NCBI RefSeq assembly: GCF_013410565.1 | Contig: NZ_JACCFO010000001.1 | Location: 5,952,001 to 6,016,000, forward strand | From: Streptomonospora nanhaiensis | GTDB taxonomy: Bacteria; Actinomycetota; Actinomycetes; Streptosporangiales; Streptosporangiaceae | Length of the DNA stretch: 64,000 nucleotides | Reading direction: 5' to 3' | Shown here: piece after piece, positions 25,636 through 34,978 of the stretch | Layout of the letters: every line of letters starts with the position of its first letter | How positions within the stretch are numbered: the stretch's first letter is position 1 | Notes under the pieces: generated by a model | What the model saw: the letters and a program-made list of their open reading frames with translations, nothing else | The model's database searches: none | Told to the model about the DNA's origin: nothing | Made by a program: the position numbers and the translations under genes

Positions 25636-26177
25636 GGGCGTACCTCCTGCCTCGGCGACGACCGGCGTCAGCGGCCCCCGGCCACCAATAACCCCAGGCC
25701 GGGACCCGCCCACCGAACATACGTTTCCCCCTGACCCGGGACAAGACCACCAACCCACCCGACACAGCCCCGCCGCGCCCCCGCGGCGAGTCGCGTCGCG
25801 GGGAATGCGCGCACGGAACGCCGCGGCCGTCGGCCGCGGCGCCGCTGGAGACCGGCGTGGAAGCCGTCTCCCCGCGGTTCACCCGCCGCCGCGTGCCCGG
25901 CGGCGGCGCGGCCGGTCGCCGGTCCGGAGGGAGCCCTGCGGCGCCCGGGGCGGGTTCCGAAAGCCGAAAGTTTCGGTCCGCCGTCCTGCTCCGCCCGGCG
26001 GGTGATCGTGCAGGCGGGGCGGGCGGTTGGCCAGGGTTGACGCTCGCTTCCGGCATTGTTCGGCCAGAAAACATTCGGCAATCTTCCGGAAATTATTGAC
26101 AACTCCCCGCGGTCGCCCCAACACTCGGTCTCATCACGCTGCCTAGTCCCCCAGCCTTCACAAGGAGGCAGCAGCAC
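25636..26177. other. divergent promoter region between acyl-CoA synthetase and xylanase
   Basis: No gene is supported. The right third (25940-26160) is lower in GC and carries the xylanase control sequences: CCGAAAG repeats and palindrome (25957-25976), TTCGGC repeats at 26059 and 26074, a TTCCGGAA palindrome (26084-26091) and a TTGACA-like element near 26095. The rest is GC-rich spacer. Confidence 0.55.
25957..25976 (+). promoter_or_regulatory. candidate xylanase operator
   Basis: A CCGAAAG half-site (25957-25963) abuts the perfect odd palindrome CCGAAA-G-TTTCGG (25964-25976). CGAAA-type inverted repeats upstream of Streptomyces xylanase genes are known sites for xylan-responsive repressors. 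The site lies about 200 bases upstream of the xylanase ATG. Confidence 0.5.
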
Positions 26178-27191
26178 ATGACCGAAATCCCCATTCGCGC
26201 CAAGCAGCCGACCCGTCCGCGCGCGCAGGCGCGCCCGTGGCGGCTCCTCAGCCGCGTGTGCGCGGCCGCGGCGGCCCTGGTCCTCAGCGTGACCATGCTG
26301 CCCGCGTCCGCCAACGCGGACATCACCACCAACCAGACCGGCACGAACAACGGCTACTTCTACTCGTTCTGGACCGACGCCCAGGGCACGGTCTCCATGG
26401 GCCTCGGCTCCGGCGGCAACTACACGACCCAGTGGCGCAACACCGGCAACTTCGTCGCCGGCAAGGGCTGGGCCACCGGCGGCCGCCGCACGGTCACCTA
26501 CTCCGGCACCTTCAACCCGTCGGGCAACGCCTACCTGACCCTCTACGGGTGGACCCGGAACCCGCTCGTGGAGTACTACATCGTCGACAACTGGGGCACC
26601 TATCGGCCCACCGGCACCTACATGGGCACCGTCACCAGCGACGGCGGCACCTACGACATCTACAAGACCACCCGCCACAACGCCCCCTCCATCGAGGGCA
26701 CCCGGACCTTCGACCAGTACTGGAGCGTCCGGCAGTCCCGCCGCACCGGCGGCACCATCACCTCGGGCAACCACTTCGACGCCTGGGCGCGCGCCGGGAT
26801 GAACCTCGGCAGCCACGACTACATGATCATGGCGACCGAGGGCTACCAGAGCAGCGGGAACTCCAACATCACGGTGGGCGGCACCGGCGGCAACCCCGGC
26901 AACCCCGGCAACCCCGGCAGCCCGGGCGGCTGCACCGCGACGCTGTCGGCCGGCGAGCGCTGGGACGACCGCTACAACCTCAACGTCGCGGTCAGCGGCT
27001 CCAGCAACTGGACCGTGACCATGAACGTCCCCTCACCGGCGCGGATCCTGTCCACCTGGAACATCAGCGCCAGCTACCCCAGCCAGCAGGTCCTGACGGC
27101 ACGCCCCAACGGCAACGGCAACAACTTCGGCGTGACCATCCAGCACAACGGCAACCACACCTGGCCGACGGTCTCCTGCAGCGCGGCCTAG
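26178..27191 (+). CDS. secreted endo-1,4-beta-xylanase, GH11 with C-terminal CBM2
   Basis: A 337-residue secreted xylanase that cuts the xylan backbone. A long Arg-containing signal peptide (about residues 1-47) ends at SANA. The GH11 domain covers about 50-235, with nucleophile Glu132 in PLVEYYIVD and acid/base Glu221 in [11 protein letters not shown] Gly-Asn-Pro linker (PGN repeats) leads to a family 2 carbohydrate-binding module (252-337) bounded by Cys252 and Cys334 with surface Trp residues. AAGGAGG precedes the ATG. Architecture matches Thermobifida and Nocardiopsis Xyl11 enzymes. It is monocistronic between a control region and a strong terminator. Confidence 0.96.
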   Translation: MTEIPIRAKQPTRPRAQARPWRLLSRVCAAAAALVLSVTMLPASANADITTNQTGTNNGYFYSFWTDAQGTVSMGLGSGGNYTTQWRNTGNFVAGKGWATGGRRTVTYSGTFNPSGNAYLTLYGWTRNPLVEYYIVDNWGTYRPTGTYMGTVTSDGGTYDIYKTTRHNAPSIEGTRTFDQYWSVRQSRRTGGTITSGNHFDAWARAGMNLGSHDYMIMATEGYQSSGNSNITVGGTGGNPGNPGNPGSPGGCTATLSAGERWDDRYNLNVAVSGSSNWTVTMNVPSPARILSTWNISASYPSQQVLTARPNGNGNNFGVTIQHNGNHTWPTVSCSAA

Positions 27192-27283
27192 CCCCGCCCG
27201 CGGCCCGGCTTAGATCCCCCAACCCAACGAAACCCGTGGCGCGACGGCCCAACGGCCTGGCCGCCGCGCCACGGCGCGTCACG

Positions 27284-27308
27284 GGTCCGGCCCGCGGCGG
27301 GCCGGACC
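27284..27308. terminator. bidirectional terminator between xylanase and ion channel genes
   Basis: Perfect 12-bp arms GGTCCGGCCCGC and GCGGGCCGGACC around a single G lie between two convergent genes. Confidence 0.75.
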
Positions 27309-27383
27309 GCCTTGAATTCAGGGGAAACGGAATCCGGACGAGGGTTTTCCCCACGGGCGCCGGGTCCGGAGAGCGGGCGCTGG

Positions 27384-29277
27384 TCAGTCCTCGGCCAGGA
27401 CGATGAGGCGGTCGCCCGGGGAGAAGCGGACGCGTTCGCGCTTGTCGGGGTTGAGGACGATGCCGTGGTCGGGGTCGGACGACTGGGCGTGGAGGCGGTA
27501 GCCGATGGCGGTGTGTGCGCGGCGGCGGGCGGATTCCAGGACCGTGTAGTAGTCGATGCGCGCCCCCCGGGCGGACGTAGTCCTCGATCGGCTTGAGGTA
27601 GATCTCCGAGCCGGCCGGGTCGAGCAGGTGGGTGAAGATCTCGTGCAGGTGCGGGTTCTCCGACACCTGGGTCATCAGCAGGCTGATCAGCTTGCCGCTG
27701 ACGATGAAGTCGTCGGTCTGGGTGATCTGGCCCAGTTCGCGGTTGCGGTCGTCGCGCATCTCGCTGACGATCGAGTACTTCTCCTGGCGGCGCTCGGAGA
27801 TGTCGCGCAGGTGCAGCAGCGTCACCAGGGTCTGGGAGTCGGCGTTCTGGAGCTTGAGGTGGTCGTAGGTCAGCACGATCACGTGGTGGTACATCGCGAG
27901 GTTCACGCGCTCCAGGAACGCGCGGTCGGTGATGTCGGCCTCGGCGAACGCCACCTTGGCGTTCTTCAGGCGCGGCTCGACCGCGTCGATGTCCGCGCGC
28001 ACCCGGGGGCTGCGGGCCGCGACGTGGATGCCGGAGTCCGGCGGCAGGTAGCTGTCGAGCTGCTCCAGCACCTTGGTCGCGCCGGTGTTCCAGCCCATCA
28101 CCAGCACCATGCGCGGCTCGCTGGGGCGGGGCCGGGGCGGGACGATCAGCTCCTCCTGCGGCGCGGGCGGTCGGGGCCCCAGCTTGATGGTGCTGTCGTC
28201 CTCGGCGATGACGATGAGCTGGTCGCCGCGCCGGATCTCGGTGTCCATCGGCGGGTTGAGCACGGTCCGCCCCTCGGCCGTGCGCAGCCCCAGCAGGCTG
28301 GAGGTGGCGAAGGCCGCGAGCGCGTGGCCGTAGGGCGTGCCCACCAGGCCCGGCTGCTCGGTCAGGTAGATCTCGTCGCCGCCGAAGTCGAACAGGTCGG
28401 TGTAGACGGCCGAGAGCCCCGACTGCAGCGCGGTCTGCACCACCAGCCGCGACGCGATGTCGGTGGTGTCGATGATGTTGGCCTGGCGCCCGCCCGCGAG
28501 CTGGGTCGGGCGGACGCTGAGCGGGTCGCCCACCGCCGCCACGATGTTGCAGGACCGCCCGCGCCGCCCCGGCCGGTTGGCGATCGCCAGCAGGGTCTTG
28601 ATGACCTGGTTGTCGCCGCCCTCCTCGCCGGAGGGCACGACGATGATCGACCGGGCGTCGTCGGGGTTGGCGATGTCGAGGTCGTGCGGGTTGAGCAGGT
28701 TGCCGGTGCGGCAGATGACCCGGGTCGAGCGGGTGTCGGCGATCCGCTCGCGGATCTCGTCCTCCATCTCGACCTTGTCGCGGTCGGCGAGGATGGCCAC
28801 GACCGCGCGCCGCTCGCTCTCGTTGGCCGCGATCAGCTCCTCCAGCATCACGAACACCTGCTCCGACCAGCCCAGCAGGATCGTGTGGCCGCGCTCGATC
28901 ACCCGCGAGCGGCCCTTGCGCAGCTCGGTGAGCTTGTTGTCCAGGCCCGAGGAGATCACGCCGACCAGCGCGCTGAACACGAAGATGCCGCCGAGCGTGG
29001 CCACCAGCATCACGGCGATGAACGGGAGGTTGGCGGTGTCGTCGCCGCCGATGGCGCCGGGGTCGGTGATGCGGATGAAGGTCATCCACAGGAGCCCCAG
29101 GAACCCGTGGCCGGCCAGGCCGCCGGTGCGGGGCACCGCCGCCCAGGTGACCAGGCCGAACGCCAGGATCATGAGGACGAGCACCACCGCCAGCCAGCCG
29201 ATGAGCGCGGGCGTGCCGCGCGACATCGTGCCGTCGAACCAGTAGCGCAGGCGTTCGCGGCGAGTGATCCTGGGCAC
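27384..29277 (-). pseudogene. CASTOR/POLLUX/SYM8-like ion channel gene with a one-base frameshift near its 3' end
   Basis: About 630 codons. The GTG at 29277 follows GGGAGG. Two N-terminal helices (LIGWLAVVLVLMILAFGLVTWAA, and LPFIAVMLVATLGGIFVFSALVGVISSG) flank a pore-like segment. Two RCK/TrkA-N-like Rossmann units follow (HTILLGWSEQVFVMLEEL and MVLVMGWNTGATKVLEQL). Reading is intact for about 570 codons up to IYLKPIEDYVRPG. Then a run of six C (27563-27568, + strand) holds one base too many. Removing one restores RIDYYTVLESARRRAHTAIG and an ending RLIVLAED before TGA at 27384. Without correction the frame runs on through the terminator into the xylanase gene. Either a recent lesion, phase variation or a sequencing error. 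Family members pass cations; a role here is not known. Confidence 0.8.
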
Positions 29278-29492
29278 GCGGAACCTCCCGTGGCACGGTT
29301 CGGGGACAGGGCGCGGGAGCAGGAACCGGCCAGGGGGCATGGGCGACGGTGGACTCGGCTTCCCGGAAGTAGGGATCGTACTCCCCGCCGCCGACCGTTG
29401 CGGACGCGCGCGCGGTCGCGGAAGCCGCGGACGGCCCGTCACGGCCTTTCGCGGCCGGAACCGGCCGCCTCCGGCCACCGGTCCGGCCGCCC

Positions 29493-30215
29493 TCAGCGGC
29501 GCGGCAGGTAGAAGCCGGTGGCCACGCCCGGCGACCACAGCGCGGACTCCGGCGGCCGGTCCGGCAGCGCCACGCCGGCGGCGGCCACCAGGTCGCCCTC
29601 GTAGCGCAGCACCCACGCGGAGTGCAGCGGCCAGGGCGGGTGCGCCACGGGAATCCATGCGGTGGCGCCGAACCAGGTGGTGAACAGCCCCCACCGCGCC
29701 GTCACGAACCGCTCCAGCGGGGAGGGGCGGGCGATCGGCGCGCCGACGGCGACCCGCCACCGGGCGCGGGCGGGCGGCCCCGGCGCGCGGCGGCGCACGC
29801 CGCCCACCGCCTGGCCGCCCGCCGTGCGCACCGCGACGTCGGACCAGATGTAGGGCACGCGGGCCAGCGCGCGCCCGGCCAGGACGTTGTGCGCGGAGTC
29901 GGCGTCCATGGTGAGGAACACCACCCCCTGGCGGCCGTTCCGGTCGCGCGCGTAGAGCCGCACGTTGGCCTCGTCGAACCCGCCGGTGGGCACCGCGCCC
30001 AGGACGCGCGTGTAGGCGACGCCGAACGCCACCACCCCCACGTAGGTGGACCCCGCCAGCACGTCGGGCCGGGTGCCGGGCGGCAGCAGCGGCGCCACCA
30101 GGTCGGGGTCGACGCTCCAGTGCAGGAACACGACGTCGCGCCAGCCCTGGGTGAGCGCCGGGGGACCGGGCGGCGGCGCGACCGCCTCCGGCGGCAGCGG
30201 ATCCGACGCGGACAC
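29493..30215 (-). CDS. DUF2071 family protein
   Basis: A 240-residue DUF2071 (YqjF-like) protein, recognised by GWRDVVFLHWSVDPDLVAPLLPPGTRPD, TYVGVVAFG and a long beta-rich body (NVRLYARDRNGRQGVVFLTMDADS). The GTG at 30215 follows AGGGAGG. The family is widespread and has no settled function. It lies 97 bases downstream of the flavin monooxygenase and could be the last gene of the conservon 2 transcript. Confidence 0.82.
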   Translation of the reverse strand: MSASDPLPPEAVAPPPGPPALTQGWRDVVFLHWSVDPDLVAPLLPPGTRPDVLAGSTYVGVVAFGVAYTRVLGAVPTGGFDEANVRLYARDRNGRQGVVFLTMDADSAHNVLAGRALARVPYIWSDVAVRTAGGQAVGGVRRRAPGPPARARWRVAVGAPIARPSPLERFVTARWGLFTTWFGATAWIPVAHPPWPLHSAWVLRYEGDLVAAAGVALPDRPPESALWSPGVATGFYLPRR

Positions 30216-30312
30216 GGCACACCCTCCCTTCCGCCGGCGGCCCTCGCGGCGCCGGGGCCGAACGCGGGCCCCGGCGCACCCCCTCCTACCCCCGCGGCGC
30301 ACCCGCTCGTCC

Positions 30313-31560
30313 TCAGACGGCCGTGTGGTCCTTGTCGGCCACCGACGCCAGGTAGGCGTCGGACTTCTCGGGGTCCAGGATCCAGTGCTGGAAGTCCGAC
30401 GGGTCGGTGTAGCCCTTGGCGAACCGGTAGGCGACCTCGGGGTTGTGCGCGGCCGTGGCGAGCACGCGCTGCACGTGCTCGGGCAGCGGCGCCAGCATCA
30501 TGTTGGTGTAGGCGGTCACCCAGCGCGCGTGCGCCCAGTAGGTGTCGAACGTCCGCTGCATCCACTCCGGGTCGAACGGCCGGCCGCCGTGCTCCAGGAT
30601 GGCGCGGTAGTAGACGTCGGCGCAGCGCGCCGCGTTGTTGGAGCCCTGCCCGGTGACCGGGTCGTTGGCCACCACCACGTCGGCCATGCCCAGCACGTGC
30701 GCGGTCGCCGACAGCCGCCCCACGGGGTGGCGCACCACGGGCGCGTAGCCGCCGAACAGGGTGCAGCGGGCGTCGGTGGGCCGCGCGTCGGCGCACAGCT
30801 CGTACTCCCAGGGCACGTAGCGCCGCATGAGCTCCAGCGTGCGCTCCAGGTGCTGCTCGGGTCCCGGCCGGTCCGACCAGCAGTCGAACGGCCCGCCCGG
30901 CACCGCCTCCCACAGCAGGATGTCGCAGGGCCCGGTGTTGGTGTAGCCCGGCATGAAGAAGTGCTCGCCGATCCCGGGCAGCGCGCTGATGCGCACGTGC
31001 GGCTCGGGGTAGTCGGGCCGGGGCGCCATGCCGTGCAGGTAGATGCACGACAGCATCCGCTGGGGCCGGTCGTAGGGCGAGCGCTCGGGGTCGCGGTCGA
31101 ACAGCTCCACCAGTTCGCCCTTGCCGGCGGCGATGACCGTGAGGTCGTACATCGCCGACAGCGCCTCCAGCTCCGAGGTCATCACGCCGTGGTAGACGAC
31201 CTCGCCCCCGCGCGACTCGAACAGCTCCAGCCAGCCGGCCATCTTCACCCGCTGGTCGACGGACTGGGCGTAGGCGTCCCAGCGCCCCACGAACCCGAAG
31301 GCGACCTCGCCGGGCGGGTCGGAGACCGTCAGCCGCTGCGCGACGATGCGCGGCGCCCGGTCCTCCCACAGGTTGAGCCCCAGGTCGCGCTCGATCTGCA
31401 GGCTGGGCGCGAACATGCACTGGGTCGACATGATCCGCCCGCCGCGGATCTCCTCGGGGGTGCGCGCGGACATGACCGTCACGTCGTAGCCGGCGCCCTG
31501 CAGGCTGAGCGCGAGCTGGAGCCCGGCCTGCCCGGCGCCGACGATGAGGATTCTGCGCAT
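30313..31560 (-). CDS. styrene monooxygenase-like FAD-dependent oxygenase linked to conservon 2
   Basis: A 415-residue flavoprotein with FAD fingerprint GAGQAG at residues 8-13. The body matches the StyA/indole monooxygenase group (MSTQCMFAPSLQIERDLGLNLWED, then VVANDPVTGQGSNNAARCADVYYRAI near the FAD ribityl site and FDTYWAHARWVTAYTNMMLAPLP). Such enzymes use FADH2 from a separate reductase; no reductase gene is in the window. It follows the conservon 2 GTPase by 144 bases on the same strand. Many Streptomyces conservons end in a P450 gene; here the oxygenase is a flavoprotein instead. The truncated gene at the left edge is a paralogue. Confidence 0.85.
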   Translation of the reverse strand: MRRILIVGAGQAGLQLALSLQGAGYDVTVMSARTPEEIRGGRIMSTQCMFAPSLQIERDLGLNLWEDRAPRIVAQRLTVSDPPGEVAFGFVGRWDAYAQSVDQRVKMAGWLELFESRGGEVVYHGVMTSELEALSAMYDLTVIAAGKGELVELFDRDPERSPYDRPQRMLSCIYLHGMAPRPDYPEPHVRISALPGIGEHFFMPGYTNTGPCDILLWEAVPGGPFDCWSDRPGPEQHLERTLELMRRYVPWEYELCADARPTDARCTLFGGYAPVVRHPVGRLSATAHVLGMADVVVANDPVTGQGSNNAARCADVYYRAILEHGGRPFDPEWMQRTFDTYWAHARWVTAYTNMMLAPLPEHVQRVLATAAHNPEVAYRFAKGYTDPSDFQHWILDPEKSDAYLASVADKDHTAV

Positions 31561-31704
31561 TGCCGCCTCTCTTGGTTGCCGATGGGGGGTAGCGGCGTAC
31601 CCGGCCGCGCCGCCGGCCGAAAGACCCGTGGCGGCGCAGGCGGCCGGGGCGGCCGGTCCGCGCACCGCGCGGACAGCGGGGTCGTGGGTGGTGCGCGCGG
31701 CGGC

Positions 31705-32322
31705 CTAGCGCAGCGCCGCCGCCTGCCGGTCGGGGCCGCCGGACGCGGAGGTGCGCCGCAGTGTGTGGGTCAGCGAGGCCGTCAGCGTCTGGACCACCGA
31801 GGCGCGGTCGCGGGCGTCGCACGCCACCAGCGGGATCTCCGGGTCCAGCTGGAGGGCGTCGCGCACCTCGGCCAGGTCGTGGCTCTGCTCGCCGTCGAAC
31901 AGGTTGACGGCGACGATGAACGGCACGTCGGAGTCGTTCTCGAAGTAGTTGACCGCCGGGAAGGACACGTCCAGCCGCCGGGTGTCCACGAGCACGACGG
32001 CGGCGCTGGCGCCCCGGCTCAGGTCGTCCCACATCGGCCAGAACCGCGCCTGGCCGGGGGTGCCGAACAGGTACAGCACGAGGTCGGGCGACATCGTGAT
32101 GCGGCCGAAGTCCATGGCGACCGTGGTGGTGACCTTGCCGGTGCCCTGGGTGTCGGGGTCGACCGTGCGGGCGGCCTGGGTCATCCACGCCTCGGTGTTG
32201 ACCGGGGGGATCTCCGACACCGTGCCCACGAGGGTGGTCTTCCCGACACCGAACCCGCCGGCCACGACGATCTTCGCCGAGGTCAACTGCGGCGACCGGT
32301 CAGGCGAGCTGGTAAAGGCCAT
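31705..32322 (-). CDS. cvnD: conservon 2 small Ras-like GTPase
   Basis: A 205-residue small GTPase with G1 GGFGVGKTT, switch II region FGTPGQARFWPMWDD and G4-like NLFD. It is very close to the conservon 1 GTPase over its whole length apart from the termini. Its start overlaps the DUF742 gene by 23 bases, the same layout as in conservon 1. Expected to signal together with the roadblock protein and the kinase-like protein of the same operon. Confidence 0.88.
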   Translation of the reverse strand: MAFTSSPDRSPQLTSAKIVVAGGFGVGKTTLVGTVSEIPPVNTEAWMTQAARTVDPDTQGTGKVTTTVAMDFGRITMSPDLVLYLFGTPGQARFWPMWDDLSRGASAAVVLVDTRRLDVSFPAVNYFENDSDVPFIVAVNLFDGEQSHDLAEVRDALQLDPEIPLVACDARDRASVVQTLTASLTHTLRRTSASGGPDRQAAALR

Positions 32323-32644
32323 CGATGACTCTCTTCAGCAGGCGGGGGTCGTAGGGGGAGGAGTAGGTCTCGGGGTTGATGACCATGCGCTCGCGGGCGG
32401 CCATGTCGCCGATGAGCACCCGGGTGACGCCCAGCGACACCCCGCAGTGCGCCGACAGTTCGGCGACCGACTGCACGGCGGTGTGGGCGCGCTCGTAGAG
32501 GGAGCGCGCCTCGGGCGGCAGCCGCCGGGAGTACGCCGGGTCGTAGTGCGGCACCGAGATCAGCGTGTGCACGTGGAGGCGGTGCCGGGTGCGGGTCCGC
32601 CCGCCGGTCAGCACATAGGGGCGCACCCATGGATTGACCGTCAT
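32300..32644 (-). CDS. cvnC: conservon 2 DUF742 protein
   Basis: A 114-residue DUF742 protein: VRPYVLTGGRTRTRHRLHVHTLI, then the winged-helix-like SVAELSAHCGVSLGVTRVLIGDMAARERMVI. It lies between the roadblock and GTPase genes, overlapping the latter. The ATG at 32644 is preceded by GAAGAAG. Confidence 0.88.
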   Translation of the reverse strand: MTVNPWVRPYVLTGGRTRTRHRLHVHTLISVPHYDPAYSRRLPPEARSLYERAHTAVQSVAELSAHCGVSLGVTRVLIGDMAARERMVINPETYSSPYDPRLLKRVIDGLYQLA

Positions 32645-32675
32645 AGTGGCTTCTTCCTCGTGGTGGGCGGGGACG

Positions 32676-33113
32676 TCACGACACGCTCCGGCCGACGGAC
32701 ATCCCGCGCAGGTCGTCGCGCATCTGCGGGGTCAGCACGTGGCCCACGCTCTGCACCAGTTGGGTCATGCGGTGGGCCACCACGCCGAGGTTGGCGCCCT
32801 CCCGGACGAGCACGGCCAGTCCGGCGAGGCTGCCGATGCCCATGAACAGGAAGTGCCCGGCGGGGAACTTCAGCATGATCTGGTCGCAGCGGGCCTCGTC
32901 GACCTGGCGGGCGATGTTGTGCCCCAGGCTGATCAGCCCGCTGGTCATCGCCGCGAGCGGGTCGGCCGTGTCGGCGGGGATGTCGCCCGAGGAGATGAGC
33001 GGCAGCCCGTCGGAGGACACGATGAGCGCGTGGGCCACGCCCGGGGTCGAGTTGGCGAAGTCGTTGACCAGCCAGCCGAACTCCTGGGGGCTGCGCGGTG
33101 CTGCGCCGTCCAT
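32676..33113 (-). CDS. cvnB: conservon 2 roadblock/LC7 domain protein
   Basis: A 145-residue roadblock/LC7 protein (FANSTPGVAHALIVSSDGLPLISS; FLFMGIGSLAGLAVLV; VGHVLTPQMRDDLRGM). Its ATG overlaps the kinase stop by one base (TGATG), so the two are translationally coupled. It is the second component of conservon 2. Confidence 0.88.
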   Translation of the reverse strand: MDGAAPRSPQEFGWLVNDFANSTPGVAHALIVSSDGLPLISSGDIPADTADPLAAMTSGLISLGHNIARQVDEARCDQIMLKFPAGHFLFMGIGSLAGLAVLVREGANLGVVAHRMTQLVQSVGHVLTPQMRDDLRGMSVGRSVS

Positions 33114-34450
33114 CACCACACCTCGTTGTCGTCGTCGCGGTCGGTGCCGGGGCCGCCGGCGGGCGGGGGCGGGTCGTCGGCGCCGGTGCCCGCGGCGCCG
33201 GAGGTGAAGGCGGCGAGGTCGTCGGCGAACGACCCGGCCGGGGCCGGGCCGGTCCCGGCCTCGTCCGCGTCCGTGCCGCCCTCGCGCGCCAGCGGTCGGC
33301 GGGGCCGGTCGGCGCTGCCGGCGTCCTGGCGGCGCAGGCTGCGGCGCTCGCGGCGCGGCAGGTCGCCGGCGGGCGGGCGCTCGGGCGGCGGGGGCTCGGG
33401 CGGGGGCGCCGACTCCGGGCCGATGGGGCCCGGCGCCAGGCTCAGCCGCGGCGGCGCCGGCGCGGGCTGCTCCGCCCCGGCGGGGCCGCCGGGGTCGGCG
33501 GGGGCGCCGGCGGCGAAGAGGTCGCCCACCGGCGGCGGGGGAGCGGGGATGTCGCACACCAGGTGCGGCGGCAGCGACACCACCACGGTGGTGCCGCCCG
33601 GCCCGCCGGCGGTGCGGCTGGAGAAGTGCACGCCCACGCCGTGGCGCTGGGCGAGCCGGTGCACCACGGGGAAGCCGGTGTGCCGGGCGGTGCGGTCGTC
33701 CACGGGCGGCACCGGGCCGGCCATGGCGGCGTTGAGGGTGCGGACCTGCTCCTCCTTGAGGCCGATCCCGGAGTCGACGATGCGCACCACCACCCCGCCG
33801 GTCTCGGTGGGGTGGGCGCTGACGGCCACGGAGCCCGGCGAGTAGCGGGTGGCGTTGTCCAGGAGCGGGGCGATGAGCGCGGCCACGTCGTCGGTGGCGT
33901 AGGCGGGCACGGCGAGTTCGGCGACCGTGCCGATCTGGATGCGGGTGTAGGACTCGATGGAGGACGCGGCCATGCGCACCACGTCCAGCAGCGAGGCGAG
34001 GTCGCCGCCCAGTTCGCTGTCGTCCTGGCCGGCCAGGACCCGCAGTTCGCGGGCCGCGCGGCGCATCATCGCCACGGCGTGGTCGACGGCGTAGAGGCGG
34101 CCGAGGCGCTCGGGGTCCTCCTCGTCGCGCTCCAGCAGGTCCAGCGCCTGGCGCTGCTGCTCGGCCAGGACGAGCACCTGCATGGCGAAGCGGTCGCACA
34201 CCGAGGCCATGGGGCCGCCCGCCGGGTCGGCGGAGGCGGGGGCCGCCGGCTCCGCCGGCGTCGTGCGCGCCGCGGGCGGCTGCCCGGCGGGGCCCTGCTC
34301 GGCGGCGGGGGCCGGCGCGGGCGCGGCGTGCCGGGGCGAGGAGGCGGGAGCGGCGGGCGCGGCGTCCGCCGCGGGGGGCGTACCGGCGGCGGCCGGGGGC
34401 GCGGCCGGCTCGGCGGAGTCCGCGCGGCGGCGCCGGAGCAGCCGGATCAT
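33113..34450 (-). CDS. cvnA: conservon 2 sensor kinase-like protein (ATP-binding)
   Basis: A 445-residue protein that opens conservon 2. Residues 1-80 are basic then Ala/Pro-rich, with no membrane helix. A helical region (residues about 80-170) includes DRFAMQVLVLAEQQRQALDLLERDEEDPERLGRLYAVDHAVAMMRRAARELRVLAG shortened relative to classic sensors. The ATPase part has APLLDNATRYSPG, DSGIGL and a degenerate G2 around HTGFPVVHRLAQRHGV. The C-terminal 150 residues are Pro-rich and acidic. The ATG at 34450 follows GGGGAGAAG. As in conservon 1, the sensor lacks a membrane domain, so the signal must come from inside the cell or from a partner. Confidence 0.85.
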   Translation of the reverse strand: MIRLLRRRRADSAEPAAPPAAAGTPPAADAAPAAPASSPRHAAPAPAPAAEQGPAGQPPAARTTPAEPAAPASADPAGGPMASVCDRFAMQVLVLAEQQRQALDLLERDEEDPERLGRLYAVDHAVAMMRRAARELRVLAGQDDSELGGDLASLLDVVRMAASSIESYTRIQIGTVAELAVPAYATDDVAALIAPLLDNATRYSPGSVAVSAHPTETGGVVVRIVDSGIGLKEEQVRTLNAAMAGPVPPVDDRTARHTGFPVVHRLAQRHGVGVHFSSRTAGGPGGTTVVVSLPPHLVCDIPAPPPPVGDLFAAGAPADPGGPAGAEQPAPAPPRLSLAPGPIGPESAPPPEPPPPERPPAGDLPRRERRSLRRQDAGSADRPRRPLAREGGTDADEAGTGPAPAGSFADDLAAFTSGAAGTGADDPPPPAGGPGTDRDDDNEVW

Positions 34451-34655
34451 GGTCTTCTCCCCATGCGCGGGCTGAGGGGCAGGCGGTGCGAAGCGCCGGG
34501 GCGCGGCAGTGGCACGGACATCGACTTCTCGCACTTCTGGTCAGGGCGGTGCGCGGCGGGCGCGCGGGAGGCCGGCGCGGCCGACGGGCGCGCGCTGCCG
34601 GGTCGGGAAAAGGCCGACGCCAATGGCGAAAAGGCCGGTCGGCGGACCCGTTGAT

Positions 34656-34678
34656 CTTCAGACTTGCACAAGTTGAAG
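34656..34678. promoter_or_regulatory. dyad 1 of a paired operator
   Basis: CTTCA-(G)-ACTTG and CAAGT-TGAAG face each other across CA, giving ten paired bases with one bulge. It shares the CAACTT/AAGTTG core with the second dyad 77 bases to the right. Confidence 0.45.
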
Positions 34679-34754
34679 CGGACGAAAAGCGCGCGAGTCG
34701 CAATTGCTCTTCTAACTCATTAAAGACGTCAAAACGCCCAAATGTCACGATTGT

Positions 34755-34773
34755 CCAACTTTGAACAAGTTGG
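34755..34773. promoter_or_regulatory. dyad 2 of a paired operator
   Basis: Perfect seven-base arms CCAACTT and AAGTTGG are separated by TGAAC. The core matches the dyad at 34656. Confidence 0.45.
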
Positions 34774-34978
34774 CCCGCGGGCTCCGCCGCCGCGCCCGCC
34801 GCCTCCGGCCGCGCGCCGCTGACGAGCCAGGACCCCGCCGCGGGAGCGGGATCAGCGCGCCGGTCCGCGCGCCCGGGCCGCCCACCGGCCCGGAGCCGGT
34901 GCCCACCGTAGCCGATCGCCCGCGGCCGGCCGCGGGCACCCCCGCTCGGCGCCCGCCGCCCGGATTTAGGATCCTCCA

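Larger units (their letters stand above)
34451..34978. other. divergent intergenic region between conservon 2 and the KAP-like NTPase
   Basis: No gene is supported. Positions 34640-34770 are strikingly AT-rich for this genome and hold two related dyads (34656-34678 and 34755-34773). The flanks are GC-rich. The region probably drives both conservon 2 (leftward) and the NTPase gene (rightward). Confidence 0.55.

Noticed and set aside
27064-27383. Extension of the ion channel frame into the xylanase gene
   Set aside because: It arises only from the frameshift at 27563 and runs through a terminator and antisense to GH11-CBM2.
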